From contig NZ_FXWG01000001.1 of assembly GCF_900177715.1 (NCBI RefSeq), forward strand, positions 931,501 through 995,500: 64,000 nt of DNA. Reading direction: 5' to 3'. The notes under the pieces were generated by a model. That model was not told the DNA's origin. It did no database searches and saw only the letters and a program-made list of their open reading frames with translations. Shown here piece after piece: positions 60,310 through 64,000 of this stretch (the first letter of the stretch is position 1; each line of letters opens with the position of its first letter). Made by a program: the position numbers and the translations under genes. The stretch comes from Altererythrobacter xiamenensis. GTDB lineage: Bacteria > Pseudomonadota > Alphaproteobacteria > Sphingomonadales > Sphingomonadaceae.

Positions 60310-61344
60310 ATGATTATTGCCTGCCCTGCTTGCAAGACGCGCTATGTCGTGCCGGATGCCGCGATCGGTATCGAGGGTCGCACCGTTCGTTGCGCCAAGT
60401 GCAAGCACAGCTGGTATCAGGACGGACCCGAGATCGAGACGCCTGCGGCGAAGGCGGAAACGCCTGCGGCCGAGGCTCCGCCGAGCCCGCCTCCCCCGAC
60501 CACGGCGCCACCACCCCCGACTCCTGCGGAATCGCCGCCTGAGGACACGTCGGAAGAGGGCGCGCCCGAAGAGACACCGAGCGAACCAGTTGCTGCGGAG
60601 CGTGCTCCTGCACCGACACCAACTCCGGTGCCTCCCACGTCCGAAGACAACGCGAAGCCCTCGGTCAATTACTGGCAGACCCCGCAAAAAATGGCGGCCG
60701 CCGTTGCATCGAGCGTCCGGCGCGCGCAGAAAACCGAAGAACCCGCGAGCCCGCCGCCGCCCGCTCAGCCTCCGGCACGCGAGCCAGAGCCGGTGGGATA
60801 TGCGGCTGACACCGGTGACAGCGGCGCGGGCCTTGGCAGCGATGCGAAGCCAGCATGGGCCGCCGACGATGATGACGAGGGTTCGCGCTTCGATTACGAG
60901 CCGCCCTTCCGCCCGCGCCACAACCCGCTCAAGATCTGGACTGCAGCCGCCGTCGGCTTCTTCATTTTCGCTGCCGCGCTGATCGCTGCGGTCAGCTATT
61001 GGGGGTTGCCCAGCTGGGTTCCGATAAGTCAGCCGACCTTTGCCGCGAACGAGCCAAGCCTCGAGCTCGATTTCCCGCCCGACCAGCAGGACCGGCGCAC
61101 GCTTCCCAATGGCACCGAATATTTCGGCGCCAGCGGCACCGTCACCAATGTCGGACGCGAAACGGTCGCAGTCCCGCCGATCCTGATCGTGATGCGCGAT
61201 GAGCGCGATACCATTGTCTATGATTGGGAGATCGCCCCCTCGCAGCCGACCCTGGCACCGGGTGAAACTCTGACGATCAAGGAAGCGGTTACCGATGTCC
61301 CGCGCTCGGCCAAATTCGCCGAGATCGGCTGGGGCCACGACTGA
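60310..61344 (+). CDS. MJ0042 zinc-ribbon and DUF3426 membrane protein
   Basis: A 344-residue protein. The N-terminal MJ0042 zinc ribbon has two pairs of cysteines ([12 protein letters not shown] and [10 protein letters not shown]). A long Pro/Glu/Ala-rich linker (about 45-200) is followed by a membrane helix (about 218-240, [21 protein letters not shown]) and a C-terminal DUF3426-like beta domain. The linker is probably disordered. Function unknown; such proteins are common in proteobacteria. It is divergent from ftsE and ends before a strong terminator. Confidence 0.85.
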   Translation: MIIACPACKTRYVVPDAAIGIEGRTVRCAKCKHSWYQDGPEIETPAAKAETPAAEAPPSPPPPTTAPPPPTPAESPPEDTSEEGAPEETPSEPVAAERAPAPTPTPVPPTSEDNAKPSVNYWQTPQKMAAAVASSVRRAQKTEEPASPPPPAQPPAREPEPVGYAADTGDSGAGLGSDAKPAWAADDDDEGSRFDYEPPFRPRHNPLKIWTAAAVGFFIFAAALIAAVSYWGLPSWVPISQPTFAANEPSLELDFPPDQQDRRTLPNGTEYFGASGTVTNVGRETVAVPPILIVMRDERDTIVYDWEIAPSQPTLAPGETLTIKEAVTDVPRSAKFAEIGWGHD

Positions 61345-61443
61345 CCGCTTGACGGTCCGATCCGTCAGAACCTCGCACAGCTTTTCTTTAAGTGCTTGCG
61401 GACCACCAAGCCCCTTGCTAGGGGGCCGCACCTGTTCGCGAAG

Positions 61444-61469
61444 CGGGCGATTCACTCGCCCGTTTTTTT
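61444..61469 (+). terminator. Terminator before tRNA-Leu
   Basis: A perfect 7-bp stem, CGGGCGA (61444-61450) with TCGCCCG (61456-61462), a 5-nt loop and a run of seven T's. It ends transcription of the MJ0042 gene. Confidence 0.9.
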
Positions 61470-61478
61470 GATGACTGT

Positions 61479-61565
61479 GCGGTCGTGGCGGAACTGGTAG
61501 ACGCGCAACGTTGAGGTCGTTGTGGCCGAAAGGCCGTGGAAGTTCGAGTCTTCTCGACCGCACCA
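61479..61565 (+). tRNA. tRNA-Leu (GAG anticodon)
   Basis: An 87-nt class II tRNA with a long variable arm (GGCCGAAAGGCC hairpin) and encoded CCA. The acceptor stem is GCGGTCG with CGACCGC, the anticodon loop is TTGAGGT and the T-arm contains GTTCGAGTC. The anticodon GAG gives leucine. A recombinase gene begins its run 200 bases downstream. Confidence 0.96.
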
Positions 61566-61767
61566 TACAGTCCCCGAGAGGACTAGGTCATCGCCTTCGG
61601 ACAGAGACTGCGCCCGGAGTGGCGCAGTTCTGCGGGCTTCGCAGCCATAGCATCCTCAGCCTGCAGCCAGAGACCGCCGCAGCAGCGGTGCGAGAACCGT
61701 CAAAACCCGCAACATTCTCTGTTACGGATTTTGTGGCTTCACTGTCTTTTTGATTGGGCGATTGGTT

Positions 61768-63435
61768 TTAGCGAGCAAAACCCAGAAGGCGCTCTTGCTC
61801 GATCCAATCCACCGGGAGTTCGCAGTTCAGGAGCTGGGCGCGCTTCAGGTTTGATGGTTGTGTACCGCTCAGGATGGCCTCGACGATCCCTGGGCTAAGC
61901 CAAGATAACCGCAGGAGCTTTGCCAGCTGCGTTCTACATCGTCCTTCGCGCTTGCCGATTTGGTTGAGGCTGAGTTCTGGGGAACAAAGGATAAGCGTTT
62001 GGGCATTCGCTGCGTCAATCAGCAACTGAACAAGCCGCTGATCTGGCTTGGGTTGCCCGCTCTCTTTATCGATCCTCAGCTTGGCTTCGCGGAATGGCTT
62101 GCGAGACGGAAGTGACATTGACCAGCGTATTGGGTCCTCGTTCGCGAGGCCAAGAGCACCTGGATGGATCATTATTTCGATCCGGCCTTCCTTGATCTGT
62201 ACGGCCTGCCCAATCGAACGTATCGCCGCTTCGCGGGTGGCCGGATTACCCAGCTCTGTTTTTCTAAGATTCGCTTTCTTGAACATGGCGGACAACTGAC
62301 CTGCATCCTCTATGTTCGATAGCCGCCTGAGCGCATGTTGATCGCCAAGCAGATCCGACAGGCTGGTGACGATGTGCTTGTCCAGAGAGCCCCGCGACCA
62401 GCGCGTCGCTGGTGCATCTCCAGCCTTCACGAGGTCCTTGCGGGTCTCGTAATACGCATAGCGCCTGCTGCCCTTGGTGACGTAGGTCGGGACCATTAAT
62501 CGCCCCTCGCTATCGGTCAGCAGCCCACGCAACATGGCCTGCTGCGGATCATTGGTCACTCGCCTGCGCGGAGGAGCTTTCTGCTTGAGCCGCGCCTGGA
62601 CGGCTTCCCAGAGGTCCTCGTCGACGATGGCCTCGTGCTGGCCATCATATACCTTGCCCTTATGCACGATCTTGCCGCGATAGACCGGGTTCTTCAGCAG
62701 ATGGAACAGACTGCCTCGTTTGAACGGGATACCACCCCTGTGAGGGCCGCTGGTCCTGCGCTGGATCTTCGTTAGGATGCCTTCAGCCTTGAGCTCCTCA
62801 ATCAGCTCGTTTGCTGAAGTGGAGGCGATATAGCGCCGCATGATGGTGCGGACCCGTTTGGCCTCCTCAGGTGCTGGGATCAGCTTCCTGTCGATGACCT
62901 GGTAGCCCAGCGGAACCGGTCCTCCCATCCACAGGCCCTTCTTCTTGGAAGCCGCAATTTTGTCCCTGATCCGCTCGCCGGTGACCTCACGCTCGAACTG
63001 GGCAAAAGACAGCAGCACATTCAGGGTTAGCCGCCCCATGCTGTTGGTAGTGTTGAACGCCTGCGTCACGCTAACGAAGCTGGCTTCCTTCGCATCGAGC
63101 CGTTCGACGATCTTGGCAAAGTCCGCGAGGCTTCGTGTTAGCCGGTCGACCTTGTAGACGACGATCACATCGACAAGGCCGGCCTCCACATCATCCATCA
63201 ATCCCTTCAGGCCCGGGCGCTCCATGTTGCCGCCAGAGAAGCCGCCGTCACCGTAGTGTCGCTCATTAAGCACCCAGCCTTCGTGCCGCTGGCTCAGGAT
63301 ATAAGCCTCACAAGCTTCCCTCTGGGCGTGGAGGCTATTAAACTCCTGCTCCAATCCATCCTCGGTTGACTTGCGGGTGTAAACGGCGCAGCGAAGCGTC
63401 TTCACGTCAGGCCAAAGAAGCGAGGCCCGTTCCAA
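61768..63435 (-). CDS. Large serine recombinase
   Basis: A 555-residue DNA recombinase. The resolvase domain (about 14-160) carries the active Ser23 in AVYTRKSTEDGLEQEFNSLHAQ, and conserved stretches GGNMERPGLKGLMDDVEAG, VVYKVDRLTRSLADFAKI and NVLLSFAQFEREVTGERIRDKIAASKKKG. The recombinase domain follows (about 175-300), with a helical C-terminal region. It overlaps the DUF2924 gene by 20 bases. Such genes with DUF2924 and DUF3489 form cassettes repeated in alphaproteobacterial genomes, probably as integrative elements. Base use is less GC-rich than in the preceding chromosome. Confidence 0.93.
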   Translation of the reverse strand: MERASLLWPDVKTLRCAVYTRKSTEDGLEQEFNSLHAQREACEAYILSQRHEGWVLNERHYGDGGFSGGNMERPGLKGLMDDVEAGLVDVIVVYKVDRLTRSLADFAKIVERLDAKEASFVSVTQAFNTTNSMGRLTLNVLLSFAQFEREVTGERIRDKIAASKKKGLWMGGPVPLGYQVIDRKLIPAPEEAKRVRTIMRRYIASTSANELIEELKAEGILTKIQRRTSGPHRGGIPFKRGSLFHLLKNPVYRGKIVHKGKVYDGQHEAIVDEDLWEAVQARLKQKAPPRRRVTNDPQQAMLRGLLTDSEGRLMVPTYVTKGSRRYAYYETRKDLVKAGDAPATRWSRGSLDKHIVTSLSDLLGDQHALRRLSNIEDAGQLSAMFKKANLRKTELGNPATREAAIRSIGQAVQIKEGRIEIMIHPGALGLANEDPIRWSMSLPSRKPFREAKLRIDKESGQPKPDQRLVQLLIDAANAQTLILCSPELSLNQIGKREGRCRTQLAKLLRLSWLSPGIVEAILSGTQPSNLKRAQLLNCELPVDWIEQERLLGFAR

Positions 63436-63821
63436 TGCGAGCCGGTGATCGCCTTGGCGACCGCTGTTAGCGATCGCCAGGTCCGGCCATCGTATTCGAA
63501 GCCCTTTTCAAGCACTGTCACCGTATGACCAACACCATGCCAGTCGCGGACGAGCCTTGTCCCTGAAAGGAGTTTGCGCGGCAAGGGCGCGGCGTCTTTG
63601 GCTGTCACGCTCAGCTTGGCATGCTGTCTCAGTAGCGATGTGGCCTCACGGCTGAGCCCGCCCTTCCGTTGTTCCTGCAACCTGTAGCCCAAGCCAAGCC
63701 GGAGGAAGTTTGACGAGATATTGGGCGCAGGCGAGCCGAACAGGCGCGCCCACTCCTCCTTTAGCTCGGCCTGCGACAGCTCAGGCAGTCTCGCCAGCCG
63801 CTCTTGCCTGGCGCCGACCAT
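63402..63821 (-). CDS. DUF2924 protein of recombinase cassette
   Basis: A 139-residue protein, basic and helical, with the DUF2924 pattern LKEEWARLFG, NFLRLGLGYRLQEQRKGGLS, GTRLVRDWHGVGHTVTVLEKGFEYDGRTWRSLTAVAKAITGS and NGPRFFGL. The family accompanies large serine recombinases; it has no proven role but may assist in site binding. ATG at 63821 overlaps the DUF3489 stop (TGATG). The 3' end overlaps the recombinase frame. Confidence 0.9.
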   Translation of the reverse strand: MVGARQERLARLPELSQAELKEEWARLFGSPAPNISSNFLRLGLGYRLQEQRKGGLSREATSLLRQHAKLSVTAKDAAPLPRKLLSGTRLVRDWHGVGHTVTVLEKGFEYDGRTWRSLTAVAKAITGSHWNGPRFFGLT

Positions 63822-64000
63822 CACGCTTTTGCCTTTGCAGCTTCGAGCGGGGTCATCTTGTAGGTGCTCTCACCCTTATCGTTCCTGTAACGGACGACCT
63901 CGCGTCCTTTCTTGCGCAGTCCAGTGAGGAAGGCGCGACAGCTGTGGCTCTGCCATCCTGTAGCCTCGCACATCGCTTCGACAGTGGCGCCATCCTTGCG
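63821..64000 (-). CDS. DUF3489 protein of recombinase cassette (5' part outside window)
   Basis: The last 59 codons of a protein whose start is beyond the right edge. They read KDGATVEAMCEATGWQSHS, then FLTGLRKKGREVVRYRNDKGESTYKMTP and end AAKAKA. This is the C-terminal part of the DUF3489 domain, which resembles a winged helix. The stop overlaps the DUF2924 start by one base. Together with the next two genes it defines the mobile cassette. Confidence 0.85.
   Translation of the reverse strand, partial: RKDGATVEAMCEATGWQSHSCRAFLTGLRKKGREVVRYRNDKGESTYKMTPLEAAKAKA

Noticed and set aside
61566..61767. tRNA-Leu 3' end as the attachment site of the recombinase element
   Set aside because: No second copy of the tRNA 3' sequence was found in the visible part, and large serine recombinases usually do not use tRNA genes. 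It remains open until the other end is seen.
1..64000. CRISPR array, rRNA operon, or toxin-antitoxin pair
   Set aside because: No regularly spaced identical repeats, no rRNA-like sequence and no recognisable toxin-antitoxin pair were seen.

Overview
The window reads as chromosomal DNA of a high-GC alphaproteobacterium, most likely an Erythrobacteraceae-type sphingomonad (Erythrobacter, Qipengyuania or Altererythrobacter). The grounds are gene content seen here together with known family distribution: an NDUFA12 homologue, a DUF1674 succinate dehydrogenase assembly factor, a metX-metW pair, an Oar-like TonB-dependent receptor, an HWE-kinase bacteriophytochrome, and a recombinase/DUF2924/DUF3489 cassette. 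Coding density is high and no spacer exceeds about 300 bases. The genus is inference; no rRNA is present.

Layout. 1-2.7 kb: the 5' part of an AraC-type regulator, a PD40 beta-propeller protein and a retropepsin-like protease. 2.8-6.8 kb: secE-nusG, a sodium:alanine symporter, a 49-residue small protein, tRNA-Trp and aat. 6.8-8.8 kb: minus-strand recX, DUF192, NDUFA12 and DUF2155 genes. 8.9-15.2 kb: a fatty acyl-AMP ligase, a MAPEG protein, a DUF389 membrane protein and a three-gene TelA operon. 15.3-18.5 kb: a light-sensing operon of heme oxygenase and bacteriophytochrome. 18.5-26.7 kb: mannose-1-phosphate guanylyltransferase, a TonB-like protein, an unusual hybrid histidine kinase and a large TonB-dependent receptor. 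26.9-36.6 kb: metabolism and transport (2OG dioxygenase, CNT nucleoside transporter, YhhQ, tRNA-Lys, folK, M20 peptidase, aguB, methyltransferase, msrA). 36.7-47.9 kb: rsmB, DUF1674, cytochrome P450, hemH, an orphan molybdenum hydroxylase subunit, mrp, hflK-hflC and a DegP-like protease. 48-57.2 kb: PBP1A, msrB, a GST, metW-metX divergent from hisC-tyrA, and a PilZ protein. 57.2-61.6 kb: ftsE-ftsX-ydcF-plsC, an MJ0042 zinc-ribbon protein and tRNA-Leu. 61.8 kb to the end: a mobile cassette beside tRNA-Leu.

Working links between genes. Heme oxygenase makes the biliverdin that the adjacent phytochrome binds. FtsE and FtsX form a division complex. HflK and HflC form the FtsH-modulating membrane complex, with a DegP protease next to them. 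MetX and MetW belong to methionine synthesis, and the two methionine sulfoxide reductases repair oxidised methionine. NusG and SecE are the usual pair of transcription factor and translocase subunit.

The points most worth following: (i) a MASE1-type hybrid kinase whose HisKA histidine is arginine, whose Hpt-like tail lies in another frame, and whose Hpt histidine is glutamine; (ii) a heme oxygenase with no ATG, GTG or TTG upstream of its heme-ligand histidine but a perfect Shine-Dalgarno sequence before an ATA codon; (iii) two copies of a structured 50-bp intergenic repeat whose differences include two compensatory base pairs; (iv) an 8-6-8 perfect palindrome before the P450 gene; (v) four 12-bp-spaced repeats between metX and hisC. 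I did not find a complete unknown defence or CRISPR-like system.
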